Positions 1 through 7,873 of a stretch of DNA of 35,673 nt are shown piece after piece. Within the stretch, counting starts at the first letter, position 1, and each line of letters opens with the position of its first letter. Location of the stretch: positions 1 through 35,673 of the forward strand of contig CAJAVP010000004.1 of the NCBI GenBank assembly GCA_903945375.1, read 5' to 3'. Under the pieces are notes generated by a model that saw only the letters and a list, made by a program, of their open reading frames with translations, was not told the DNA's origin and searched no databases. Position numbers and translations under genes: made by a program. Origin of the DNA: an uncultured Methylococcaceae bacterium (GTDB lineage: Bacteria > Pseudomonadota > Gammaproteobacteria > Methylococcales > Methylomonadaceae).

Positions 1-36
1 AAAAAAACCGCCCCAGTTTCCCAAGGGCGGTTTTTG
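1..36. terminator. Bidirectional rho-independent terminator (repeat copy 1)
   Basis: CCGCCC (8-13) pairs with GGGCGG (25-30). The stem is flanked by an A tract on the left and a T tract on the right, so it can act on both strands. It lies downstream of the minus-strand gene at 129-401. Confidence 0.7.
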
Positions 37-110
37 TTTTCGTTACATCTATTAACCTTGTAGCACGAAGGGTGGATTGCCTAGCGGCGAATCCACCTTA
101 CAGCTTTGCC
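1..110. repeat. Composite terminator + REP-like repeat, copy 1
   Basis: First of three copies of a ~110 bp element (others near 448 and 923). It starts with seven A, a CCGCCC/GGGCGG hairpin and a T tract, then a conserved linker (TTCGTTACATCTATTAAC), then the palindrome GGTGGATT/AATCCACC around GCCTAGCGGCG. It ends about 18 nt beyond the stop codon of the minus-strand gene at 129-401. The copy may extend left of the window. The copies match at almost every position, so they probably spread as one unit. Confidence 0.85.
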
Positions 111-128
111 CACCCTAGCTACCCAGCT

Positions 129-401
129 TCACATATTAAACAATTTACCCAGCAAAGGAGCAACCTCAGCCACAACAATAATACCCAACATCCAACGGTT
201 CAACTTCATTTCTCCCTCTAAACGTTCAAAGCGTGCCTCTATTTTTGCTTCTAATCTCTCAATATCTCGCCTAGTTGCAAGCTCTGCTTCACCGGAAGCG
301 TCGCGAAAAGCATCAGCGACCGCCTCAGCCTGATTAACAGAAAAACCTGCTGACTCCAATTTTCGTACAAATTTTAAGGTATCAAAAGTAATGGTTGGCA
401 T
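129..401 (-). CDS. CCDC90/DUF1640-like coiled-coil small membrane protein
   Basis: A 90-residue protein. The start is placed at 401 (MPTITFDTLKF) because a GGAG motif lies about 10 nt upstream; an in-frame ATG at 422 would add seven residues but has no clear ribosome site. The N-terminal part (F.....KLESAGFSVNQAEAVADA) matches the usual opening of DUF1640/CCDC90-like bacterial proteins. It is followed by a charged amphipathic helix rich in E, R and K (roughly residues 38-65, likely coiled coil) and a C-terminal hydrophobic helix (WMLGIIVVAEVAPLLGKLF). The function of this family in bacteria is not established. A related but shorter protein lies at 34958-35158. The gene stands alone between two copies of the terminator-REP repeat. 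Confidence 0.75.
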   Translation of the reverse strand: MPTITFDTLKFVRKLESAGFSVNQAEAVADAFRDASGEAELATRRDIERLEAKIEARFERLEGEMKLNRWMLGIIVVAEVAPLLGKLFNM

Positions 402-447
402 AATGGTCTCCAACAAATTCAAGATTTGTAGTGTAGCACAAGCACAT

Positions 448-484
448 AAAAAAACCGCCCCAGTTTCCCAAGGGCGGTTTTTGT
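448..484. terminator. Bidirectional rho-independent terminator (repeat copy 2)
   Basis: A stem of CCGCCC and GGGCGG spans 455-477, with seven A before and a T-rich tract after. On the minus strand it follows the small membrane genes at 552-874. Confidence 0.7.
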
Positions 485-556
485 TTTCGTTACATCTATT
501 AACCTTGTAGCACGAATGGTGGATTGTCTAGCGGCGAATCCGCCTACCGCTTTACT
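448..556. repeat. Composite terminator + REP-like repeat, copy 2
   Basis: Second copy of the ~110 bp element with the same order: A tract, CCGCCCC/GGGCGG hairpin, T tract, conserved linker, then a GGTGGATTG...GCGAATCC palindrome with a few substitutions. Its right end, shared with the other copies (GCTTTAC), overlaps the stop codon of the 29-residue minus-strand gene at 552-641, so the element supplies that gene's termination codon. Confidence 0.85.
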
Positions 557-641
557 CTTCCGATAGCTTATAAACACCAAACAACAAAACAAAAGCCGTC
601 AACACAGCAATACCAATAATTGCTAACAAACCCAGTTCCAT
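552..641 (-). CDS. 29-residue single-helix membrane peptide
   Basis: A short ORF of 29 codons: MELGLLAIIGIAVLTAFVLL is followed by a short tail FGVYKLSEE. It has a strong ribosome site: AAGGAG lies about 9 nt before the ATG (650-655 on the plus strand). The peptide is one hydrophobic helix (about residues 3-23) with a charged C-terminal tail, like the small accessory subunits or regulators of membrane complexes, but I do not recognise the family. It starts two bases after the stop of the broken gene at 644-874, so the two are probably one transcript. Its stop codon lies in repeat copy 2. Confidence 0.6.
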   Translation of the reverse strand: MELGLLAIIGIAVLTAFVLLFGVYKLSEE

Positions 642-643
642 GC

Positions 644-874
644 CTATAACTCCTTAATCTCTTTTGTTCTCTGAGAAATTTTGATTATCAATAAAAAAAT
701 AACAACCAATAAGAATACTGTAAGCGATATGCCCAGCTAAAATATAGCATCTACATTATTATCATCGAACCGTTTAATTATTCCACTCACTACAACGATC
801 AATAAACCGAATGACAAACTCATTGCCACCCTTAATGTATTTAAAATTTCTTTAACTTCATCTAATTTACTCAT
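644..874 (-). pseudogene. Two-helix small membrane protein interrupted by an amber codon
   Basis: The minus-strand frame from the ATG at 874 encodes MSKLDEVKEILNTLRVAMSL and a first hydrophobic helix (SFGLLIVVVSGII), then FDDNNVDAIF and a TAG at 737-739. The same frame continues with a second helix (LGISLTVFLLVVIFLLIIKI) and a charged tail ending at a TAG at 644-646, two bases before the next gene's ATG. Without the amber the product would be a ~76-residue protein of the pattern 'amphipathic N terminus, two membrane helices, charged tail', common among small hypothetical proteins. As it stands only a 45-residue fragment is made, unless TAG is read through. A sequencing error is also possible. 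Confidence 0.55.
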
Positions 875-922
875 AAATTTGAGAGTACCTTTTATTTCAA
901 TACCTGTCAATTTAACACAAAC

Positions 923-959
923 AAAAAAACCGCCCCCAGTTTCCTGAGGGCGGTTTTTG
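923..959. terminator. Bidirectional rho-independent terminator (repeat copy 3)
   Basis: CCGCCC(C) from 930 pairs with GGGCGG ending at 953. It has A7 on the left and T5 on the right, and lies about 90 nt past the stop of the 1044-7121 gene. Confidence 0.7.
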
Positions 960-1033
960 TTTTCGTTACATCTATTAACGTTGTACCACGAAGGGTGGAT
1001 TGCCTAGCGGCGAATCCACCTTACAGCTTTACC
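923..1033. repeat. Composite terminator + REP-like repeat, copy 3
   Basis: Third copy of the ~110 bp element. The hairpin has one extra C (CCGCCCCC...GAGGGCGG). The rest, including the linker and the GGTGGATTGCCTAGCGGCGAATCCACC palindrome, is almost identical to copy 1. It ends 10 nt beyond the stop codon of the large minus-strand surface-protein gene and so forms its terminator. Confidence 0.85.
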
Positions 1034-1043
1034 GCGTTACAAG

Positions 1044-4000
1044 TTACACCAACGTCAGAACATTTGTGCCTGTGCCTGTAGCTGTACTCAAGTCAACCAA
1101 CCCAGTCAGACTTACGACCAAATCAGTACCGTTTACAAAGCTAGAACCAGCACTCATGTCTTCAACAGCATAGGTGTTACCACCGAACTGGAACCACGAG
1201 ATGTTGGCATTTGTAATTCCGTTACCCGCAGCCGCAAAATTGAGGTAATCTTGATAGACCGCAGTTGCACCCAGTGACAATTTAGCCGCTGTAAAGGTTT
1301 CAGTACCCAGATCAACAAACGATATCTTGTCTCCAGCAACAGCATCGGTGATTGTCGAGAAAATATTACCGTTGGCATTGGTCACGACACCAAAAGTATC
1401 AGTACCAGCGCCACCCGTTAATAAATCCAGACCTGCTGAACCATTGATGTTGTCATTACCCAAACCACCAAGAATCGTGTCATTGCCTGTTCCACCAGTG
1501 ATAGTGTCATTGCCATCACCGCCATCGACTGAGTTAGCGCCACTACCTGTACTGATCGTATCATTACCTGCTGAACTCAGAATCGTGTCATTGCCTGAAC
1601 CGGCTGTAATGGCATCGTCACCCGCACCACCTATCACACTCAAAGCACCAGCACCCGCACTAGTCAACGTCAAGTTTTCAGCCGTAGCATCAACCGCACC
1701 TGCAACCGCTGCATCTAATGCCGAAGCATTAACAGTCAATGGCGTCGCATAAGCACCCAACGCTAAGGTAATATCTTTACCTGCACCGCCGGCCACTGTC
1801 GCATCACCCGCATCAACAACAGTAATCACTTCAACTTTAGTCACGTTAGTAAACGTTGAAGCATCATTATCCGCTGTCAACACCAGTGTATCAACACCAG
1901 TACCGCCAGTAATAGTGGTAGCGGTATCAATATCACCCGCGTTTGCGGTCACAGTCAACGTGACATTTGCGCTATTAATGACAGAATCAGCATTTGCAGT
2001 TGAATCACCTGTCAACACAACACTGGTTGCGTTAGTGTAACCCGCACTCAACGTGAGAGTTTGATCGCCACTGCCTGAGAAATTAAACGTGGTTGGTGTC
2101 ACGTTAGCGGCCAAAGTGACTCCAAAGTCACCAACAACTTCCACGATACCAATATTAGATAAGCTGCTTAATGCGGCTGCCGTGGTGATGTTACCTGCAA
2201 TTTGCACGGTATTCGAGCCAGCACCACCGTCAATCACATCGCCGTTGAGATTTGCGCCCATGATGAACTTGTCATCACCCGCACCACCATTGAGCGTATC
2301 AAGACCGGTTCCCGCTGTAATGGTGTCATTGCCATCACCACCATCGACTGAGTTAGCTCCATTACCTGTACTGATCGTATCATTACCTGCCGAACTCAGA
2401 ATTGTATCATTGCCAGAACCGGCTGTAATGGTATCGTCACCCGCACCACCTATCACACTCAATGCACCAGCACCCGTGCTAGTCAACGTCAAGTTTTCAG
2501 CAGTAGGATCAACCGCACCTACAACCGCTGCATCTAATGCTGAGGCATTAACAGTCAATGCTGTCGCATAAGCACCCAATGCCAAGGTAATATCTTTACC
2601 TGCACCGCCAGCCACTGTCGTATCGCCACCGTCCACAACAGTCACAACATCCACTTTAGTAACTAGAGTGAAATCGGACGTGCCGTTATTCGCTGTCAAC
2701 TGCATTGTGTCGGTTGCCGTCGTACCGCCCGTGATCGTCGTAGTTGCGTCAATATCATCCGCATTAGCAATAACGGTCAACGCGACATTAGCCGCGTTAT
2801 TCACCGAGTCATCATTACCAGCATTGTCACCAGTCAATACGACGCTGGTTGCATTCGTATAACCCGTGTTCAAAGTCAGTGCTTGAGTACCACTATCACT
2901 GAAATCAAACGTGGTTGCAGCGACATTTGCCGCTAATGTTACTGCTATACTGCCGTCGACTTCTAATGTACTGATATTGCTTACACCACCCATTACCGTT
3001 GCACTAGCAATGGCTGAGGATACTTGTAAAACGTTTGTACCCGTTCCACCATCAATCGTATCAGTACTGGCTAAGTTACCAGCCATCACAAAACGATCAT
3101 CACCATTGCCGCCTTTCAAGGTATCGATTGCAATGCCGCTAGTAATCGTATCATTACCGTCACCACCATCTATTGAGTTGTTTCCGTTACCACCATCAAT
3201 TAAATCATTACCCGCTGCACCCAAGATGGTGTCACTGCCTGATCCAGAAGTAATAGCATCGTTACCCGCACCACCTATCACACTCAACGGACCAGCACCC
3301 GTGCTAGTCAACGTCAAGTTTTCAGCCGTAGTATCCGTTGCTGTTGCAAGCGCTGCATCTAATGCCGAGGCATTAACAGTCAATGCTGTCGCATAAGCAC
3401 CCAATGTCAAGGTAATATCTTTACCTGCTGTTGCGGTCGCATCGCCACCGTCCACAACAGTCACAACATCCACTTTAGTAACAGCAGTGAAATCGGACGT
3501 GCCGTTATTCGCTGTCAACTGCATTGTGTCGGTTGCCGTACCGCCCGTGATCGTCGTGCTTGCGTCAATATCATCCGCATTGGCAATAACGGTCAATGCG
3601 ACATTAGCCGCGTTATTCACCGAATCATCATTACCAGCATTGTCACCGGTCAATACGACGCTGGTTGCATTCGTATAACCTGTGTTCAAAGTCAAAGCTT
3701 GAGTACCGGTATCACTGAAATCAAACGTGGTTGGGGTCACATTAGAAGCCAAAACAACGGTATTACTTCCATCGATTTTTAAGGTACCAAAATTGGTCAA
3801 CGTACCCAATGCCGCTGCATTAGGCACTGAAGTATCTAATTCCAAGGTATTGATTCCCGTGCCACCATCAGCAACAACACCAACCAAACTACCTGACATC
3901 ACAATCCGATCGTCACCCGCACCACCGGAGAGGGTATCAGTTCCTGTGCTGCTGATGATCGTGTCATTACCATCGCCACCATCAATTGAATCGTTACCAG

Positions 4001-7000
4001 TGCCACTGTTGATGCTATCGTCACCGGCACCACCGAAGATGGTGTTTGCACCATTGCCAGCACTAATCGTGTCATTGCCATCACCACCCACCAACGAATC
4101 CGCAGCCGAACCTGAGGTGATAGAGTCTTTACCAGCACCACCATCTACTGTTATCGCCGCATTTCCACCGACAATAATGTCGTCTCCGGCTTCTGCATTA
4201 ACCGTTGTCGCCACAGGACCAGAAGACAAAATATGGTCGTTGCCCGCACCGGCAGCAACTGTTAGTGCCGCTGTGTGCTTGCCTACATCAATTTTGTCAT
4301 TACCAGAACCGGTTTGAATGCTGGTGGTATTCACGTTATCGCCATAAGAATCAGTTCCTGTTGTAGGAGTCGATGCAACCCAAGTGCCGCTTTTGTCAAT
4401 AACCAAATCAAGACTAGAATTCGACGCATCTAGGTTTTCAAAACTGGCGACGCTAGTTGCTGTGTTGCCAGTAGCAGATTTAAATGCTTGCAAGCTTGAT
4501 ACGCTCAGATCAATACCTGATAAGGTTGCTGAGTTAGTGTTAGGAATCACCAATGTATCGTTATCTGCACCACCGGTTATGGCATTTTCACTACCGTTGA
4601 AGGTAATTGTGTCATTGCCTGCATCACCACTGATGACATCTGCACCGCCACCACCGTTGATGGTATCGTTACCATTACCACCAGACAGTGTTTCAGCTCC
4701 GTTAGAGCCGATCAAGTAGTCAGGACCTGTCGTACCACCTAACTGAGTACTAACACTCAAAGTCACTGTATTAGACGAGGTTGCGCCTTGACTGTCCGTA
4801 ATGGTGTAGTTAAATGTTACAGGTGCACCCGTTGCCGATCCAAATCCAGGCGTAGAGGTAAAATAGATACTTTTACCATCGCTAGCGATTTCAACTAAAC
4901 CACCAGCACCAGGCTGAGAAACTGCCGTAACAGTTGTTGGATCATCACCATAGGCATCATTTTTCAAAACCAGTATCTGCGTACTTTGACCCGATAACAC
5001 AACATGCTTGGCCGGATCAACCAAATGTGTGGCTGGATCGACGTAAACAGCGGCGTTATTGTCATCAGCATTCGCGACCGGCACACCGTTTTTCGTAACA
5101 ATATCAAAGGTTGTAGATGCAGATAAGTTAGGCGTACCGTTGTCGGTTGCTGTTACGGTTACTGATTTAGTACCAATTGCCGCAACACCTACACCTATGT
5201 TTGGATCAATAACAGAGATAACACCTGTTGAAGAATTCAATGTTAAACCAGATGGCAACGCGGTGCTGGTGTATGTCAACGTATTGTTTTCAACATCCTT
5301 AAAAGCAACTGACGTGTCTAAGGTAAAGCTAGCACCCTGTTCTGCATTTTGAGCTGCAATAGGTGTTACAACTGGCCCATCATTGACAGCAGCCAAGTTT
5401 AAGCTAGCTGTCGTTGCAACAGTCACCGTACCATCGGATATAGTTACATTGAAATCAACTTGACCATTGTAATTTGTGGATGGTTTAAAGGTGAACGTAC
5501 CATCGTTATTGTTGGTGATTATCCCATTAGACGCATCAAGTAAAGTAAGACCACTTACCGTAAGCGTGTCTGTACCGTCAATATCCGTAGCATTTGCCAA
5601 AATATCAGATGATTTAATAATGTAATCATTGTCTTCAGTTCCCGCTGCTAAGGTCGTTGCCGTTGCTGTCGGTGCATCATTGACTGGAGCAATGGTCAAA
5701 TTGACTGTTTGTGTCGTTTTGCCACCTAAACCGTCGTCCGCAGTCACAACAAAGCTATCTGCGCCATTGTAATTTGCATTTGGAGTGTAATTGAATGTGC
5801 CGCTCGTTGCGCCAGCAGTTACTGTACCGTGTGCCGCTGAACCAGCCGTGTATGTTAAAGTGTCACTATTTACGTCGGTCGCTGCTACTGTAACGACTGC
5901 TACCGTGTCTTCCGTTGCACTCACTGCTTGAGTTGTCGCTGCAAAAGCCGGTGCGACGTTATCTAAGCTAGTGTCGTTAATTTTTACATCACTCACTAAA
6001 TTAAGATCTAACACTCTAACACTCATTGTTTGAGTGCCTTCAGTTTTGTGGTCAGCTGCTACATCTAATGTAATTGTTGCTGCACCACCTTCATCTGTAG
6101 TGAAAATATTCAGTAATGAGTTGCCAACACCGTTGCTATTGTCTTTTAAATCGCTGCTATCAATGCCCGTTCCAGAAACATAATAAGCATATTGGGTATT
6201 AGCACGTGCATGCGTAACATCTAAAGTAACTGATTGACCTTCGTCAACAGACACCTCCGCACTTACTAAAGTTGGGGTATTAACGACTTGATCTATTTTG
6301 CCAGAGCTCAGTAAGCTAGTAATTTGACCCGTTCTGTAACCGTTTGCATCAGCTAACGTTACAATCACAGTATCATCAACTGATAACTTTGCGACATAAG
6401 CAGGATTCATAGCCTGTGTAGCTGTCAATCTAATTGGGGTTATATTATCTTTTGAGTTGATCGAATCAATTTTAGAATCAGCTAACAGTGCAGCTAATTT
6501 ATTGTTCAAGTTAATACTGCTGTTATCAACAACGCTTATTTTGTCTGTAGCTGATAATTTGGCCATATTCTTAGGCGTAGTTTGAGCGACAGTTAACTCA
6601 AGCGGACTAACCAAACTGCTATTAGCGGCGATAATGCCGTCAATTTTTACATCAGCCAACAAATTAGCAAGGTTTGCTTGAATTTTGGCGGTGGCATCAC
6701 TAACAACAATCATGTCCCCTAAATTCAACTTCGCCATGTTTGCTAATTCTTTGTATTGATCAGCCGTAAGTGCCAGTTGTACAGAGTTTTGTGAAGAGTC
6801 AATGTTATCTACTTTGGGACTAGCCAATAAAGTCGCCAAGTTTTTTTGAAGGTCTGAGCTAGTACCGGTGACAGTAATTAAGTCATTCGCAGCTAATTTA
6901 TCCAATTTGGTCGTACCAAGCGAAATACTTAATTGAGCAACGCTAACTTTGATTTCGCCACCGTCTGTTGAGTCTATCGAATCAACTTTTAAGTCACTTA

Positions 7001-7121
7001 ATAGTGAACCAATGACGGCTTGAATATTTGCACTTGTGTCACTGACGGTTACTACATCCGCTGCAGTCAGTGTTGCTTTCGCAGCTTTATAATCAGCTAC
7101 TGATTTACTTATAGTGGCCAT
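1044..7121 (-). CDS. Giant RTX/S-layer-like surface protein with cadherin-like domains
   Basis: A 2025-residue protein with no Sec signal peptide, which fits export by a type I system using a C-terminal signal (inference; no T1SS genes are in the window). Approximate order: residues 1-282, four to five degenerate ~60-residue repeats of the type 'VSDTSANIQ...LL...KVDSID......LT..Q'; 283-390, a beta domain; 390-790, four cadherin-like or Ig-like domains (VNDAPTATATT, DGPVVTPIAAQ, YNGADSFVVTADD); 794-850 and about 945-1085, RTX nonapeptides (GGNGNDTI, GGAGDD) that bind calcium; about 1087-1890, three tandem ~273-residue modules, each a beta-rich segment (TTFDFSDTGTQALTLNTGYT) closed by RTX repeats; 1895-2025, a C-terminal region of the kind found in secreted RTX/S-layer proteins. 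The ATG at 7121 has an AGGAT site upstream. The likely role is an S-layer or giant adhesin. The composition (A, T, D, N, G; almost no C) fits an extracellular protein. Confidence 0.85.
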   Translation of the reverse strand: MATISKSVADYKAAKATLTAADVVTVSDTSANIQAVIGSLLSDLKVDSIDSTDGGEIKVSVAQLSISLGTTKLDKLAANDLITVTGTSSDLQKNLATLLASPKVDNIDSSQNSVQLALTADQYKELANMAKLNLGDMIVVSDATAKIQANLANLLADVKIDGIIAANSSLVSPLELTVAQTTPKNMAKLSATDKISVVDNSSINLNNKLAALLADSKIDSINSKDNITPIRLTATQAMNPAYVAKLSVDDTVIVTLADANGYRTGQITSLLSSGKIDQVVNTPTLVSAEVSVDEGQSVTLDVTHARANTQYAYYVSGTGIDSSDLKDNSNGVGNSLLNIFTTDEGGAATITLDVAADHKTEGTQTMSVRVLDLNLVSDVKINDTSLDNVAPAFAATTQAVSATEDTVAVVTVAATDVNSDTLTYTAGSAAHGTVTAGATSGTFNYTPNANYNGADSFVVTADDGLGGKTTQTVNLTIAPVNDAPTATATTLAAGTEDNDYIIKSSDILANATDIDGTDTLTVSGLTLLDASNGIITNNNDGTFTFKPSTNYNGQVDFNVTISDGTVTVATTASLNLAAVNDGPVVTPIAAQNAEQGASFTLDTSVAFKDVENNTLTYTSTALPSGLTLNSSTGVISVIDPNIGVGVAAIGTKSVTVTATDNGTPNLSASTTFDIVTKNGVPVANADDNNAAVYVDPATHLVDPAKHVVLSGQSTQILVLKNDAYGDDPTTVTAVSQPGAGGLVEIASDGKSIYFTSTPGFGSATGAPVTFNYTITDSQGATSSNTVTLSVSTQLGGTTGPDYLIGSNGAETLSGGNGNDTINGGGGADVISGDAGNDTITFNGSENAITGGADNDTLVIPNTNSATLSGIDLSVSSLQAFKSATGNTATSVASFENLDASNSSLDLVIDKSGTWVASTPTTGTDSYGDNVNTTSIQTGSGNDKIDVGKHTAALTVAAGAGNDHILSSGPVATTVNAEAGDDIIVGGNAAITVDGGAGKDSITSGSAADSLVGGDGNDTISAGNGANTIFGGAGDDSINSGTGNDSIDGGDGNDTIISSTGTDTLSGGAGDDRIVMSGSLVGVVADGGTGINTLELDTSVPNAAALGTLTNFGTLKIDGSNTVVLASNVTPTTFDFSDTGTQALTLNTGYTNATSVVLTGDNAGNDDSVNNAANVALTVIANADDIDASTTITGGTATDTMQLTANNGTSDFTAVTKVDVVTVVDGGDATATAGKDITLTLGAYATALTVNASALDAALATATDTTAENLTLTSTGAGPLSVIGGAGNDAITSGSGSDTILGAAGNDLIDGGNGNNSIDGGDGNDTITSGIAIDTLKGGNGDDRFVMAGNLASTDTIDGGTGTNVLQVSSAIASATVMGGVSNISTLEVDGSIAVTLAANVAATTFDFSDSGTQALTLNTGYTNATSVVLTGDNAGNDDSVNNAANVALTVIANADDIDATTTITGGTTATDTMQLTANNGTSDFTLVTKVDVVTVVDGGDTTVAGGAGKDITLALGAYATALTVNASALDAAVVGAVDPTAENLTLTSTGAGALSVIGGAGDDTITAGSGNDTILSSAGNDTISTGNGANSVDGGDGNDTITAGTGLDTLNGGAGDDKFIMGANLNGDVIDGGAGSNTVQIAGNITTAAALSSLSNIGIVEVVGDFGVTLAANVTPTTFNFSGSGDQTLTLSAGYTNATSVVLTGDSTANADSVINSANVTLTVTANAGDIDTATTITGGTGVDTLVLTADNDASTFTNVTKVEVITVVDAGDATVAGGAGKDITLALGAYATPLTVNASALDAAVAGAVDATAENLTLTSAGAGALSVIGGAGDDAITAGSGNDTILSSAGNDTISTGSGANSVDGGDGNDTITGGTGNDTILGGLGNDNINGSAGLDLLTGGAGTDTFGVVTNANGNIFSTITDAVAGDKISFVDLGTETFTAAKLSLGATAVYQDYLNFAAAGNGITNANISWFQFGGNTYAVEDMSAGSSFVNGTDLVVSLTGLVDLSTATGTGTNVLTLV
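1430..3880 (-). repeat. Three tandem ~820-bp coding repeats in the surface-protein gene
   Basis: The same landmark (the codons for NVTPTTFDFSD/NVAATTFDFSD) occurs near 3727, 2911 and 2089, giving periods of 816 and 822 bp (272 and 274 codons). The first two units are nearly identical at DNA level over long stretches (around 3590-3740 and 2775-2925), pointing to recent duplication. The third, C-terminal unit has diverged more. Confidence 0.85.
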
Positions 7122-7161
7122 AACTTGTTATCCTAAAAATTAAAAAAATTGAAAAAAACAC

Positions 7162-7189
7162 AATATAACTTACAACAAAAACACAACAA
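7162..7189 (-). promoter_or_regulatory. Candidate sigma70 promoter of the surface-protein gene
   Basis: On the minus strand TTGTTG (7184-7189) and TATATT (7162-7167) are separated by 16 bp, about 40 nt before the ATG. The match is moderate and the region is A+T rich, so chance is possible. Confidence 0.3.
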
Positions 7190-7822
7190 GCCATTCATTT
7201 TCTGCCTGTTGTAAAACTTACAATCACTACTCAATATTTAAATACTGGCTTAGGATAGCGTAAAACTGAATTTTTGAACAGTTTTTTGCTGTTGCCAGTA
7301 TTAAACAACTTTGGTTTGACTGTTGGCAATTCACAACAACTGCCACAATACCTTTAAATTTAACGATTCGCTCGGTTAGGCTGACAACTTCGAGTAACTT
7401 CTGAAGTTTGTGTTGAGTTATTTGTCGCCTCCATTGTCAACTACAGCGAGTTTTGTGCCAGACACTAAAATCATGTCCGGCTTTCATTATTTTAGAGCGG
7501 TTTGCACCGGAGATGCCGTAGTCTATATACACTTAATTGAACCGTACTACAGCTGACTAAGTGTTTATATTCAGAGTTAAAAGTGTATTTATTAACTAGG
7601 AAATTATTTGATGTTTTATTACGGAGTTGCCGGGTTGTTTTTAGCCGTTGCGGCAGTTTTGCATTCTTTGTTGCCTTGACGTTAGACCATTTTTTGACGC
7701 GCTGCGTGTGTTCTCTGCAAAAAACGTCTTATTTTACGCAAAAAAGGTTGCGTTACGTTGCGCTCAAGCATTTGCTGTGCTCTTTAAACTGCGCCGATAG
7801 CGCCAGCGACAAAATCTTTACA

Positions 7823-7854
7823 CAAAAAAAACGGCAGCTTAACGCTGCCGTTTT
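7823..7854 (-). terminator. Rho-independent terminator of the HbpS-like gene
   Basis: AACGGCAGC pairs with GCTGCCGTT around a short loop. Read on the minus strand, the stem is followed by a run of eight T. It lies about 20 nt beyond the stop codon of the gene at 7874-8650. Confidence 0.8.
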
Positions 7855-7873
7855 AGGTCATTAATGGCAGGCT

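Larger units (their letters stand above)
7122..7873. other. Gene-free leader region upstream of the surface-protein gene
   Basis: About 750 bp with no convincing gene. The part next to the surface-protein gene is very A+T rich on the coding strand. A possible ORF at 7583-7864 (plus) has a biased, cysteine- and phenylalanine-rich composition and no homology I recognise, so it is left out. The region probably holds the promoter and a long 5' leader of the surface-protein gene, plus the terminator of the gene at 7874-8650. Confidence 0.5.

Noticed and set aside
1-1040. Integron-like cassette array (small same-strand genes separated by a repeat)
   Set aside because: The repeats lack recognisable attC core sites (RYYYAAC/GTTRRRY) at their ends and begin with a terminator hairpin; no integrase is in the window.
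1327-5352. Several long plus-strand ORFs opposite the surface-protein gene
   Set aside because: They are antisense shadows created by the repetitive codons of the minus-strand gene; they are P/S/V-rich with no ribosome sites or family features.
7583-7864. 93-codon plus-strand ORF
   Set aside because: GTG start, odd composition, no recognised family, and it runs into the terminator of the neighbouring gene.
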